From Streptomyces phaeofaciens (GTDB lineage Bacteria; Actinomycetota; Actinomycetes; Streptomycetales; Streptomycetaceae): DNA of 64,000 bases. The stretch is from the NCBI RefSeq assembly GCF_014648915.1, contig NZ_BMSA01000011.1:124001-188000 (forward strand), in the 5' to 3' direction. Shown here piece after piece: positions 7,564 through 15,501 of the stretch (positions are counted from its first letter, which is position 1; each line of letters begins with the position of its first letter). A model generated the notes under the pieces. The model ran no database searches. It worked only from the letters and a program-made list of their open reading frames with translations, and had not been told where the DNA came from. Position numbers and translations under genes: made by a program.

Positions 7564-8919
7564 TCAGCCGGGGGTGACCGCCTCCATCGGGTGCGTCACG
7601 TCCTTCGCGTCCTGTGCCCGCCCCAGGTGGTTGAAGACGAGGTTGAGCAGGACCGCCGCCACACAGCCGGTGGAGATACCGGAGTCCAGGACGATCCGGG
7701 CCGTCTCCGGGAACGCGTGGTAGAACTCCGGCGCGGTGATCGGGACGATGCCGACGGCGAGGGAGACGGCGACGATCAGGACGTTGTTGTCCCGTTCCAG
7801 GCCGGCCCGGACCAGGGTCTGGATGCCGCTCGCGGCGACCGAGCCGAACAGGACGACCCCGGCGCCGCCGAGCACCGGGCGCGGTACGACGGCGATCAGC
7901 GAGGCGGCCATCGGGCACAGGCCCATCAGGACCAGGAAGCCGCCGCCGGTGGCGACGACATAGCGGCTGCGGATCCGCGTCATCGCGACCAGGCCGATGT
8001 TCTGGGCGAAGGCGCTGCACATGAAGCCGTTGAAGAGGGGGCTGAGGGCCGAACCGAGGGTGTCCGCGCGCAGGCCCGCCGCGATGGTCCGCTCGTCGGC
8101 GGGCCGCTCCACGATCTCGCCCAGCGCCAGCATGTCGGCGGTGGACTCGGTCATCGAGACCACCATGACCACGCACATCGACAGGATCGCCGCGAGCTGG
8201 AACTGCGGGGCGCCGAAGTGGAACGGGGCGGGGAAGCCGACCACGTCCGCGTCCGCGACGGGCCCGAAGTCCGTGACGCCGAACGGGATCGCGAGGAGGG
8301 TGCCGGCGACCAGGCCGAGCAGCACGGCGATCTGCTTGACGAAGCCGCGGGTGAAGCGGCGCAGCAGCAGGACGATCAGGAGGGTGAGGCCGGCCAGGCT
8401 GAGGAAGGTCGTGGAGCCGTAGTCGGCGGCCGTCGGATCGGGGCCCTGGGCCCAGCCGAAGGCGACCGGCAGCAGGGACACCCCGATGAGGGTGATGACC
8501 GTACCGGTGACGACCGGCGGGAAGAAGCGGACGGCCTTGCAGAAGACGGGGGCGGCCAGGAAGCCCAGGAGTCCGGCGACGATCACCGCGCCGAAGATGA
8601 CCGGCAGGGCGTCCCGCTTGTCCTCGGTGGAGGCGACGATCGCGGTCATGGGGGCGACACCGGCGAAGGTGACGCCGTTGACGAAGGGGAGCCGGGCGCC
8701 GATCTTCCAGACGCCGATCGTCTGGAGGAAGGTGGCGAGGCCCGCGGTGAAAAGGCAGGCGCCGGTGAGGAAGGTGAGGTCGGTGGCGGACAGGCCGATG
8801 GCCGCGCCCACGATCAGGGGCGGGGCGACGACTCCCGCGTACATGGCGGCCACGTGTTGCAGGCCGCTGGTCGCCATTCTCATGGCGGGGAGTTTCTCGT
8901 CGACGGGGTGGACGGACAC
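7564..8919 (-). CDS. NCS2 family purine (urate/xanthine) permease
   Basis: A 451-residue polytopic transporter of the nucleobase:cation symporter-2 family, importing xanthine, urate or a related purine with protons. Seen are many hydrophobic segments, the QH motif near the N-terminus (SGLQHVAAMYAG), the substrate-site stretch NGVTFAGVAPM and the signature QNIGLVAMTRIRSRYV in the second half. The GTG start is preceded by GGAGGAG. It is the last gene of the urate operon, separated from the deaminase by 214 nt of hairpins, so it may be attenuated or have its own promoter. Context favours urate or xanthine as substrate. Confidence 0.92.
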   Translation of the reverse strand: MSVHPVDEKLPAMRMATSGLQHVAAMYAGVVAPPLIVGAAIGLSATDLTFLTGACLFTAGLATFLQTIGVWKIGARLPFVNGVTFAGVAPMTAIVASTEDKRDALPVIFGAVIVAGLLGFLAAPVFCKAVRFFPPVVTGTVITLIGVSLLPVAFGWAQGPDPTAADYGSTTFLSLAGLTLLIVLLLRRFTRGFVKQIAVLLGLVAGTLLAIPFGVTDFGPVADADVVGFPAPFHFGAPQFQLAAILSMCVVMVVSMTESTADMLALGEIVERPADERTIAAGLRADTLGSALSPLFNGFMCSAFAQNIGLVAMTRIRSRYVVATGGGFLVLMGLCPMAASLIAVVPRPVLGGAGVVLFGSVAASGIQTLVRAGLERDNNVLIVAVSLAVGIVPITAPEFYHAFPETARIVLDSGISTGCVAAVLLNLVFNHLGRAQDAKDVTHPMEAVTPG

Positions 8920-9026
8920 GGCGGCTCTCCTCCGGGCGGTTACACGGCAGCTCTGGCGTGGGTGTCTGGGAGGTGGTGCGCGGTCGTGCGGGACCGGGAT
9001 GGAGCGACGGACGGCAGGGGACCGTT

Positions 9027-9117
9027 CCGGGGCGCGCGCGTCCACGCGCGCCCCGGGCACGGCCGCCGTGGGCCCCGTACGGGGCCCCGGCCGCCGACCG
9101 AGGGCCGTCCCCCTCGG
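9027..9117. terminator. Three consecutive hairpins between permease and deaminase
   Basis: There are three stem-loops in tandem: arms 9027-9038/9045-9056 (CCGGGGCGCGCG), an 18-bp perfect palindrome at 9070-9087 (GGGCCCCGTACGGGGCCC), and CCGAGGG/CCCTCGG at 9098-9117. They lie inside the 214-nt gap of an otherwise tight operon. They may terminate or attenuate transcription before the permease, or stabilise the upstream mRNA. Confidence 0.6.
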
Positions 9118-9133
9118 CCGGAGTCGTGAGGGC

Positions 9134-10507
9134 TCAGGCCCGGGCGGCGATCTCCGCCAGGCGCCGGGCCTCCTCGCGCGTGGTGCGCGCGATGGCGTCC
9201 TCGTCGGCGAGCGACAGGCGGCCGTCCGCCACGATCTGACGGCCGTTCACGAAGGACGCGGTGACCGGGGCCGCCGCGCCGAGGACGAGTGCGGTGACCG
9301 GGTCGGCGATGGAGGCGTGGGCGAGGGTGTCCAGCTTCCACAGCACCAGGTCGGCGAGCTTGCCCGGCTCCAGGGAGCCGATCTCGTGGGCGCGGCCCAG
9401 GACCCGGGCGCCGCCGTGGGTGCCCAGGCGCAGTGCCTGACGGGCGGTCAGGGCGGCCTCGCGGTGGGCGCCCAGGCGGTTGATGAGCAGGGCGTTGCGC
9501 AGTTCGGTGTGCAGTTCGCCGGACTCGTTGGACGCCGTGCCGTCGACGCCGAGGCCGACGGGGACGCCGGCCGCCAGCATGTCGGGGACGCGGGCGATGC
9601 CGGCCGCCAGGCGGGCGTTGGAGGACGGGCAGTGGGCGACACCCGTTCCCGTCCGTGCGAAGGCGTCGATGTCGGAGTCGTTCATGTGGACGCAGTGCGC
9701 CATCCACACGTCCTCGCCGAGCCAGCCGGTGGACTCGAAGTAGTCGGTCGGGCCCATGCCGAACAGCTCGTGGCAGAACTTCTCCTCCTCGACCGTCTCC
9801 GAGCCGTGGGTGTGCAGCCGCACGCCGAGCCGGCGGGCCAGCTGGGCACCCTCGCGCAGGAGTTCGGTGGAGACGGAGAAGGGCGAGCAGGGGGCCACGG
9901 CCACCTGGGTCATGGCGCCGAAGGAGGCGTCGTGGTGCTCCCGGACGGTCGCCTCGGTCGCGGCGAGGGCGCCGTCGAGGGTCTCGACGGCGAAGTCCGG
10001 GGGCAGCCCGCCGTCCTTCTCGCTGCGGTCCATGGAGCCCCGGGCGAGGGTGAAGCGGACGCCCATGTCGCGGGCGGCGCCGATGATCGCGCCGGAGAGG
10101 TCGCCGGTGCCCCGGGGGAAGACGTAGTGGTGGTCCATGGCGGTGGTGACGCCGCCGCGGGCCATCATGGCCAGGGAGCCCTGGGCCGCCGCGTGGACCA
10201 TCTGCTCGTCGATGCGCGCCCAGGTCGGGTAGAGCGCGACGAGCCAGTCGAACAGGTTGTGGTCGGTGGCCAGGCCCCGGGTGATCCACTGGTAGAAGTG
10301 GTGGTGGGTGTTGACCAGGCCGGGGGTGACCAGGTGCCCGGTGGCGTCGATCCGGCGTACCACGTCGGTCAGGCCCTCGGGGGCCCGGCCCGCGCCGAGC
10401 GACTCGATGCGGTCGCCTGCGATGACGACGTGGCCGTCGGCGTACTCGGTGTCGTCGGCGTCCACGGTCGCGATCGAACAGTTCTCGATGACGATGCGCT
10501 GAACCAT
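9134..10507 (-). CDS. 8-oxoguanine deaminase (amidohydrolase family)
   Basis: A 457-residue metal-dependent deaminase predicted to convert 8-oxoguanine to urate, feeding the uricase encoded just upstream. Amidohydrolase features are NTHHHFYQ (metal HxH), LHTHGSET and AHCVHM (further metal His), and GVDGTASNES with the metal Asp. PLEPGKLADLVLW-type sequence marks the C-terminal beta-sandwich. Length and the HHHFYQWITRGL region fit 8-oxoguanine deaminases rather than guanine or cytosine deaminases. Neighbours in uric acid breakdown support this call. The ATG has GGAAGC upstream. Confidence 0.88.
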   Translation of the reverse strand: MVQRIVIENCSIATVDADDTEYADGHVVIAGDRIESLGAGRAPEGLTDVVRRIDATGHLVTPGLVNTHHHFYQWITRGLATDHNLFDWLVALYPTWARIDEQMVHAAAQGSLAMMARGGVTTAMDHHYVFPRGTGDLSGAIIGAARDMGVRFTLARGSMDRSEKDGGLPPDFAVETLDGALAATEATVREHHDASFGAMTQVAVAPCSPFSVSTELLREGAQLARRLGVRLHTHGSETVEEEKFCHELFGMGPTDYFESTGWLGEDVWMAHCVHMNDSDIDAFARTGTGVAHCPSSNARLAAGIARVPDMLAAGVPVGLGVDGTASNESGELHTELRNALLINRLGAHREAALTARQALRLGTHGGARVLGRAHEIGSLEPGKLADLVLWKLDTLAHASIADPVTALVLGAAAPVTASFVNGRQIVADGRLSLADEDAIARTTREEARRLAEIAARA

Positions 10508-10547
10508 CGTGCGTGCGCTTCCTTCCGTATCCGTGTCCGTGTCGGCG

Positions 10548-11465
10548 TCAGAGGTTGGTGAGGTCCGCCGGGATCCGCGCCTCGCAGCCGTCCCGCAGGA
10601 CGGTGGCCTCGATCAGGCCGTAGGGGCGGTCGGCCGCGAAGTACACCTCGTTGTCGTTCTTGAGCCCGAACGGCCCGAGGTCCACCAGGAAGTGGTGCTT
10701 GTTCGGGAGGGAGAAGCGGACCTCGTCGATCTCGGCACGCTGCTCGACGATCCGGGAGCCCATCGCGTAGAGGGTCTGCTGGAGGGAGAGCGAGTACGTC
10801 TCGGCGAAGGCCCGGAGCAGGTGCTGCCTGGTCTGCGCGTAGGACTCCTCCCAGTCGGGCGCCTGCTGCTCGTCGTCGGTCCAGTTGAACCGCCAGCGGG
10901 CGGAGACCTCGGTGGCGAGGATCCGGTCGTACGCCTCGGGGAGCGTCGTGTACTTGTCCTTGACGTAGCCCCAGAACTCGGAGTCCGTCGAGTTCAGTAC
11001 GACGAGGTCCTTGAGGCCGGAGACGACCTCCCAGGACGAGCCGTCGTAGGTGATCTGGGTCAGCCGGGTCTCCTGGCCGGTGCGGGCGAAGGAGTGCGCG
11101 CCCTTCCCGCCGTGCTCGATCCGTTCCCAGCCGTACTCCTCGATCCGGATCCGGGCCCGGTGGATCGGTTCCTGCGAGGTCACGAAGTGGCGGGCGAGGT
11201 GGATGCCGAACTGCTCGGCGGACTCGATGCCGTGCTCCTTGGCGAACGCGTACACCGTGTTCTTGGTGGTGTCGGTCGGCAGGACGCTGGCGTTGGAGCC
11301 CGAGTAGTGGACGTCCTCCATGTCGCCGCTCAGCGACACGGACACGTTGAGGTCCTTGATGTGGTGCGTGGCACCGTCCCGCGTGATCCTGACGACTCGG
11401 TTCTCGGCCTTGCCGTACTGGTTCTGTCCCAACACCGGGCGGGCGGGGCGGGAATTGTCTGCCAT
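10548..11465 (-). CDS. pucL: Urate oxidase (factor-independent urate hydroxylase)
   Basis: A 305-residue cofactor-free uricase oxidising urate to 5-hydroxyisourate with O2, releasing H2O2. It has tandem T-fold domains. The catalytic Lys is in YGKAENRV (K19) and the partner Thr in PTDTTKNTVY (T67). The N-terminal-domain stretch HLARHFVTSQ and the C-terminal KHHFLVDLGPFG are conserved uricase segments. The start chosen is the ATG of MADNSRPARP; longer reading frames enter uraH. It lies three nt from uraH and 40 nt before the deaminase gene, so it is part of one operon. Confidence 0.96.
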   Translation of the reverse strand: MADNSRPARPVLGQNQYGKAENRVVRITRDGATHHIKDLNVSVSLSGDMEDVHYSGSNASVLPTDTTKNTVYAFAKEHGIESAEQFGIHLARHFVTSQEPIHRARIRIEEYGWERIEHGGKGAHSFARTGQETRLTQITYDGSSWEVVSGLKDLVVLNSTDSEFWGYVKDKYTTLPEAYDRILATEVSARWRFNWTDDEQQAPDWEESYAQTRQHLLRAFAETYSLSLQQTLYAMGSRIVEQRAEIDEVRFSLPNKHHFLVDLGPFGLKNDNEVYFAADRPYGLIEATVLRDGCEARIPADLTNL

Positions 11466-11467
11466 AG

Positions 11468-11887
11468 CTAGCTCCCTCGGTAAACGGAGTAGCCGAACGG
11501 GTTGAGCAGCAGCGGTACGTGATAGTGCTCGCCGGCCGTCACCGCGAAGGTGATGACCACCTCGGGGAAGAACACGGCACCGCTGTCCCGATTCGCGGGG
11601 GCGTCCTGCTGCGCATCGGCTTGATTCTTCGCGGATGTCTCGAAGTACGGCTCGACCGCGAAGTCGAGCCGGACGTGGGTGGTCCCCTCCGGCAGGGCCG
11701 GGAGGTCCTTGCACCGGCCGTCCGCGTCGGTCGCGGAGCCGCCGAGCGCCTGCCAGTGCGCGTCCCGCCCGGTGCGGGCGCAGAGCCGGACGGCGACGCC
11801 CCCGGCGGGGCGGCCGACGCTGGTGTCCAGGATGTGGGTGGACACGGAGGCGGTGGTGCTCGTGGTGGTGCTGGTGCTGGTGCTCAT
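11468..11887 (-). CDS. uraH: 5-hydroxyisourate hydrolase (transthyretin-like)
   Basis: A 139-residue HIU hydrolase, second step after uricase, giving 2-oxo-4-hydroxy-4-carboxy-5-ureidoimidazoline. Catalytic elements visible are STHILDTSVGRPA (first His), EHYHVPLLLNP (second His) and the diagnostic C-terminal YRGS tetrapeptide. Oddly, the first 15 residues are almost only Ser and Thr, encoded by a GGTGCT/GTGGTG-rich repeat (11838-11887). The true start may lie further in, near ASVSTHIL. It is between uraD and uricase in the operon. Confidence 0.96.
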   Translation of the reverse strand: MSTSTSTTTSTTASVSTHILDTSVGRPAGGVAVRLCARTGRDAHWQALGGSATDADGRCKDLPALPEGTTHVRLDFAVEPYFETSAKNQADAQQDAPANRDSGAVFFPEVVITFAVTAGEHYHVPLLLNPFGYSVYRGS

Positions 11888-11899
11888 GGGGGTGTGCTC

Positions 11900-12418
11900 T
11901 CAGTCCTCTTCGACGGGGGCGGCGATGCGGGCGAGCCGGATACGGTTGATCTTTCCCAGCTCGGCGCGGACGATCTCGCGCTCCTGTGCGGGCGAGTTCC
12001 CGAGCCGCTCCTGCACCGCGTCGCGCATCTGCTCGCCGGTCCGCCCGGTGGCACAGATGAGGAAGACGTGGCCGAACCGGTCCTGGTAGGCCAGGTTCAG
12101 TTCCAGCATCTGCGCCCGGAGTTCGTCGGAGGCGCCGGCCATCCCGCGCTGTTCGCGGGCCGAGGTCGGGTCGCCCGGCTTCGGGCGGCCGATCGGCGGG
12201 TGCCCGGCCATCGCCTCGGCCAGGTCGGCCGCGGTCAGCTCGGCCATGGCGGCGTCACTGGCGGCGTACAGGTCGTCGGCGGTGGCGTAGGGGCGGGCCG
12301 CGAGCAGCCGGTCCGCCCACGCTCTGGCGGCGCAGGCCTCCAGGAGGGTGGCGCGGGCCACGGACTCCTCGAGGCCGTTGAACCGGGCCAGGCCCGAAGG
12401 CGTGGAAGTCGAAGTCAC
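11900..12418 (-). CDS. uraD: OHCU decarboxylase
   Basis: A 172-residue 2-oxo-4-hydroxy-4-carboxy-5-ureidoimidazoline decarboxylase, giving S-allantoin. The motif GHPPIGRP carries the catalytic His and substrate-binding residues, and the C-terminal helix has DRFGHVFLICATGR with the conserved substrate loop. I place the start at GTG 12418, which removes an upstream stretch overlapping the promoter. It is first gene of the uraD-uraH-uricase-deaminase operon and sits behind a TCAACA/TGTTGA palindrome. Confidence 0.95.
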   Translation of the reverse strand: MTSTSTPSGLARFNGLEESVARATLLEACAARAWADRLLAARPYATADDLYAASDAAMAELTAADLAEAMAGHPPIGRPKPGDPTSAREQRGMAGASDELRAQMLELNLAYQDRFGHVFLICATGRTGEQMRDAVQERLGNSPAQEREIVRAELGKINRIRLARIAAPVEED

Positions 12419-12450
12419 GGGGTCAGCTAACGCCTCCCCGCGACACCCCG

Positions 12451-12465
12451 TCAACACTTTGTTGA
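12451..12465. promoter_or_regulatory. Palindrome upstream of the urate operon
   Basis: TCAACA-CTT-TGTTGA, a perfect 6-bp-arm inverted repeat, sits 32 nt upstream of the uraD start in an AT-rich patch. It is the obvious operator candidate for the urate operon. The HTH protein encoded just upstream is a possible binder, but this is inference. Confidence 0.6.
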
Positions 12466-12531
12466 AAATTCCGGGTAACAAGCCCCGTACGGCCGCCACG
12501 CGGCCTCGCCAGGCCCTTCCGGGCCCGGGGG

Positions 12532-12900
12532 TCAGGCCTCTTTCTCCCTGTTCAGGTAGTTATAGACGGTGAAGCGGGAGACCCCGAGCGCGCCCGCCAC
12601 GGTCTCCACGCCGTGCCGGACGGAGAAGGCGCCCCGCACCTCGAGGATCCGGACGACCTCCTGCTTGGCCTTGCGGTCCAGGTCGGCGAGCGGCCTGCCC
12701 TGCTTGCGCTCCATGGCGGCGAGGATGTGATCGAGGGAGTCCGCGAGCTGGGGGAGTCGTACGGCGACGATGTCCGCGCCCGCCCAGGCGAGCACCACAT
12801 CGTCGGGGCCGGCCTCGTCGGGCGGGACCATCTCGCCGCCCATGGCGTCGACCAGCGGCTTCACGGCCGCGATGAACGGCTCCTCGCCGCCGGGGCTCAC
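12532..12900 (-). CDS. Small HTH regulator, DauR/YheO C-terminal type
   Basis: A 122-residue protein with an N-terminal region of about 60 residues and a C-terminal helix-turn-helix. The second half (RKAKQEVVRILEVRGAFSVR followed by HGVETVAGALGVSRFTVYNYLNR) matches the HTH found at the end of DauR/YheO proteins, but the N-terminal PAS-like sensor is reduced. The GTG start overlaps the stop of the upstream small gene (GTGA), so the two are translationally coupled. Position next to the urate operon suggests a role in its control; no direct evidence is available from sequence. Confidence 0.85.
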   Translation of the reverse strand: MSPGGEEPFIAAVKPLVDAMGGEMVPPDEAGPDDVVLAWAGADIVAVRLPQLADSLDHILAAMERKQGRPLADLDRKAKQEVVRILEVRGAFSVRHGVETVAGALGVSRFTVYNYLNREKEA

Positions 12901-13145
12901 TCGCCCTCCCCGAGGACGTTGACCTGGAGCGAGATCCGGGTGGCACCCGCGCCCAGCGACTCGCGCAACAGGGCGTCCACGGCGGCGAGCACCGCGCCGG
13001 CGCCGCCCTCCACGGTGTTGCCGAACGGTCCGACGTCCACCGTGTCCAGGTCGGCCGCCTCGATCACCTCACGGGCGACCAGCGCGTGCGCGGGTGCCTC
13101 GTCGAGGTCGAACGGCTCGGTCGTGAACTCCACTCTCAATCGCAC
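12897..13145 (-). CDS. Small MTH1187/YkoF-like (thiamine-binding family) protein
   Basis: An 82-residue protein resembling the MTH1187/YkoF (DUF77) family. It has a first strand RLRVEFTTEPF, a helix with VAREVIEAADL, then VGPFGNTVEGG, where the family has a G-T-x-x-EG turn, and a last strand RISLQVNV. Family members bind thiamine or related small molecules as oligomers. It is translationally coupled to the HTH gene downstream and divergent from hyi. A link to the thiamine-diphosphate enzyme Gcl encoded nearby is possible but unproven. Confidence 0.7.
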   Translation of the reverse strand: MRLRVEFTTEPFDLDEAPAHALVAREVIEAADLDTVDVGPFGNTVEGGAGAVLAAVDALLRESLGAGATRISLQVNVLGEGE

Positions 13146-13216
13146 GCGCTCAACCTAACGCGCGGTACGGCTTTCCGCCGAGCCCTCTTGACAAGCTCCG
13201 ACCTCCGGCGGCAATC

Positions 13217-13252
13217 TTCCAATAAGCAGAAAACAACTTCCGCAATACGGAA
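13217..13252 (+). promoter_or_regulatory. Tandem operator upstream of hyi-glxR
   Basis: Two 15-bp sites occur 21 bp apart start to start: TTCCAATAAGCAGAA (13217-13231) and the perfect TTCCG-CAATA-CGGAA (13238-13252). The same pair, with the same order, orientation and spacing, lies upstream of gcl (18454-18489). The form is TTCCR-N5-YGGAA. An IclR-type (AllR-like) regulator of allantoin/glyoxylate use is the likely binder; this is an inference from pathway knowledge. Confidence 0.75.
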
Positions 13253-13283
13253 ACACTCGACACGGAAGGGAGCGCGGCCCCTC

Positions 13284-14105
13284 ATGGGATTCGAAGACCG
13301 GCGCTTCAACGTCAACCTGTCGATCCTCTTCACGGAACTCCCGCTCCTGGAGCGCCCCGCGGCCGCCGCCGCGGCCGGCTTCACCGCGGTCGAGCTGTGG
13401 TGGCCCTGGGTCGACTCCCCCACCCCCGGGCGCTCCGCGCTCGACGCCCTGAAGCGGGCGATCGAGGACGCGGGCGTCCAGCTCACGGGCCTGAACTTCT
13501 ACGCCGGCCGGCTCCCCGGCCCCGACCGCGGCGCCCTGTCGCTGCCCGGCGTGGAGTCGGAGCGCTTCCGCGCCAATGTCGAGGTGGCCACCGGCTTCGC
13601 CGAGTCCGTGGGCTGCACGGCGCTCAACGCGCTCTACGGCAACCGCGTCGACGGGGTCGACCCGGCCGAGCAGGACGCGCTCGCCCTGGAGAACCTCGTC
13701 CTGGCCGCCCGGGCCGCCGACCGGATCGGCGCGATCCTGCTGATCGAGGCGCTGAACCGGCCCGAGTCACCGCGGTATCCGCTGGTCGGCGCACCGGCCG
13801 CGGTCGGGATCGTCGACAAGGTCAACGAGGCGACGGGGCTCGGCAACGCAAAGTTCCTGATGGACCTGTACCACCTGTCGATGAACGGCGAGGACCTGCC
13901 GCGGGTGATCGAGACGTACGCGCCGAAGACCGGCCACGTGCAGATCGCCGACAACCCCGGCCGCGGCGCACCGGGCACGGGCTCGCTGCCGCTGGCGGAC
14001 CTCCTCGACCAGCTGACGAAGGCGGGCTACGACGGCCTCGTCGGCCTCGAGTACAAGCCGGGCGACCGCCCGAGCGCCGAGGCCTTCGACTGGCTGCCCC
14101 GCTGA
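13284..14105 (+). CDS. hyi: Hydroxypyruvate isomerase (TIM-barrel)
   Basis: A 273-residue xylose-isomerase-like TIM barrel interconverting hydroxypyruvate and tartronate semialdehyde. Seen are NLSILFTELPLLERPAAAAA at the N-terminus (typical Hyi start), GLNFYAGRLP, LIEALNR with the metal Glu, MDLYHLSMN with a metal Asp/His, HVQIADNPGR (metal His, substrate Arg) and GLEYKP with the second Glu. Its neighbours glxR (26 nt downstream) and gcl complete the glycerate route. A double operator lies upstream. Confidence 0.94.
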   Translation: MGFEDRRFNVNLSILFTELPLLERPAAAAAAGFTAVELWWPWVDSPTPGRSALDALKRAIEDAGVQLTGLNFYAGRLPGPDRGALSLPGVESERFRANVEVATGFAESVGCTALNALYGNRVDGVDPAEQDALALENLVLAARAADRIGAILLIEALNRPESPRYPLVGAPAAVGIVDKVNEATGLGNAKFLMDLYHLSMNGEDLPRVIETYAPKTGHVQIADNPGRGAPGTGSLPLADLLDQLTKAGYDGLVGLEYKPGDRPSAEAFDWLPR

Positions 14106-14131
14106 ATCCCCGTACCGAGAGGCACCCTCCC

Positions 14132-15025
14132 ATGAGCAACGCACTCCCCAAGATCGCCTGGATAGGCCTCGGCATCATGGGCTCCCCCATGTCCGAGAAC
14201 CTGATCAAGGCGGGTTACGACGTCACCGGCCACACGCTGGAGCAGGACAAACTCGACCGGCTCACCGCCGCCGGCGGCACCGCGGCCGGGTCGATCGCCG
14301 AAGCGGTCGCCGACGCCGACGTGATCATCACGATGGTTCCCGCCTCGCCCCAGGTCGAGGCCATCGCCTACGGCCCGGACGGCATCCTGGCGAACGCCCG
14401 CCCCGGCGCCCTGCTCGTCGACATGTCCTCCATCACCCCGCAGACCTCCGTCGATCTGGCCGCGGCCGCGAAGGAGCGGGGAGTCCGGGTGCTGGACGCG
14501 CCCGTGTCCGGTGGTGAGGCCGGCGCGATCGAGGCCGTGCTGTCGATCATGGTCGGCGGCGAGCAGGCCGACTTCGACGCGGCGAAGCCGCTCTTCGAGG
14601 CGCTGGGCCGGACCATCGTGCTGTGCGGTCCGCACGGCTCGGGCCAGACCGTGAAGGCCGCCAACCAGCTGATCGTCGCCGTGAACATCCAGGCGTGCGC
14701 GGAGGCCGTGGTCTTCCTGGAGAGGTCGGGGGTGGACCTGGAGGCCGCGCTGGACGTCCTGGGCGGCGGCCTGGCCGGCTCGACCGTGCTGGCCCGCAAG
14801 AAGGACAACTTCCTGCGGCGGGACTTCAGGCCGGGCTTCCGCATCGACCTGCACCACAAGGACATGGGCATCGTCACCGACGCCGCCCGCACCGTCGGCG
14901 CGGCCCTGCCCGTCGGCGCGGTCGTCGCCCAGCTGGTCGCGAGCCTGCGCGCGCAGGGCGACGGCGGGCTGGACCACTCCGCGCTGCTGCGCGCGGTCGA
15001 GCGCCTCTCCGTCGCCCAGGTCTGA
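14132..15025 (+). CDS. glxR: 2-hydroxy-3-oxopropionate (tartronate semialdehyde) reductase
   Basis: A 297-residue beta-hydroxyacid dehydrogenase reducing tartronate semialdehyde to D-glycerate with NAD(P)H. The N-terminal Rossmann motif is WIGLGIMGSPMSENL, the substrate-binding signature is DAPVSGGEAGA, and the catalytic Lys is in GQTVKAANQLIV. FRIDLHHKDM near the C-terminus is the conserved helix. It lies directly after hyi and probably shares its transcript. GAGAGG is about nine bases before the ATG. Confidence 0.95.
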   Translation: MSNALPKIAWIGLGIMGSPMSENLIKAGYDVTGHTLEQDKLDRLTAAGGTAAGSIAEAVADADVIITMVPASPQVEAIAYGPDGILANARPGALLVDMSSITPQTSVDLAAAAKERGVRVLDAPVSGGEAGAIEAVLSIMVGGEQADFDAAKPLFEALGRTIVLCGPHGSGQTVKAANQLIVAVNIQACAEAVVFLERSGVDLEAALDVLGGGLAGSTVLARKKDNFLRRDFRPGFRIDLHHKDMGIVTDAARTVGAALPVGAVVAQLVASLRAQGDGGLDHSALLRAVERLSVAQV

Positions 15026-15501
15026 CGACACCCCCGAGACCTCCGGGCGGCGCCCCCGCCGACAACTGTCCTGTCGCGCCCAGGCAGGGGCGCCGCCCGG
15101 AGAACCACAGGGACCGGCACAAGGTCCGCCTCCACCCGCCTCGCGAGAGCGGGCGCCCCGTGGAGGTCCGGACCCCCCGTCGGCCCGCACCCGCGGAACG
15201 GCCCGGTTTGAGGGGTGGCCGCTCGCGGCGGTGCGGGCAGGGCGAGGACCGCGGCGGTGTACGCGCCAGTGCGGTGGTGAAGGACCCGAGCCCCCTTCCC
15301 GACCTGAGGGAGGGCGGGCCCGGTCCGTCGTACCCGCCGCGGTCCCAGCCACTCACGACCCCGTCCGGCGGCGCGAACGTCCTGTCGCGCCCAGCCTCGC
15401 GCCGTCGGACGGCCGGCGAACGCCCAGGGCTCACCGCCGGTGAGCCCTGGGCGTTCGCCGTTCCGCGTGCGGATCCACGGCACCCGCAGGACGCTGAGGG
15501 C
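15026..15501. other. 476-bp gene-free stretch with hairpins and a 16-bp direct repeat
   Basis: No convincing gene was found. It contains an imperfect stem-loop at 15129-15166 (CCTCCAC...GTGGAGG enclosing CCCGC/GCGGG), two copies of GTCCTGTCGCGCCCAG (15068-15083 and 15379-15394), and the long palindrome described separately. It may be the remains of a lost gene or an untranslated region of the downstream small gene. Confidence 0.6.
15414..15460. terminator. 47-bp near-perfect palindrome
   Basis: Two fully complementary 23-bp arms (15414-15436 and 15438-15460) are separated by a single base. The core reads CCCAGGGCTCACCG and its complement. As RNA it would form an extreme hairpin on either strand. 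There is no T-tract. It lies 42 nt before a small plus-strand gene, so it may shield that gene from glxR read-through. Confidence 0.7.
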
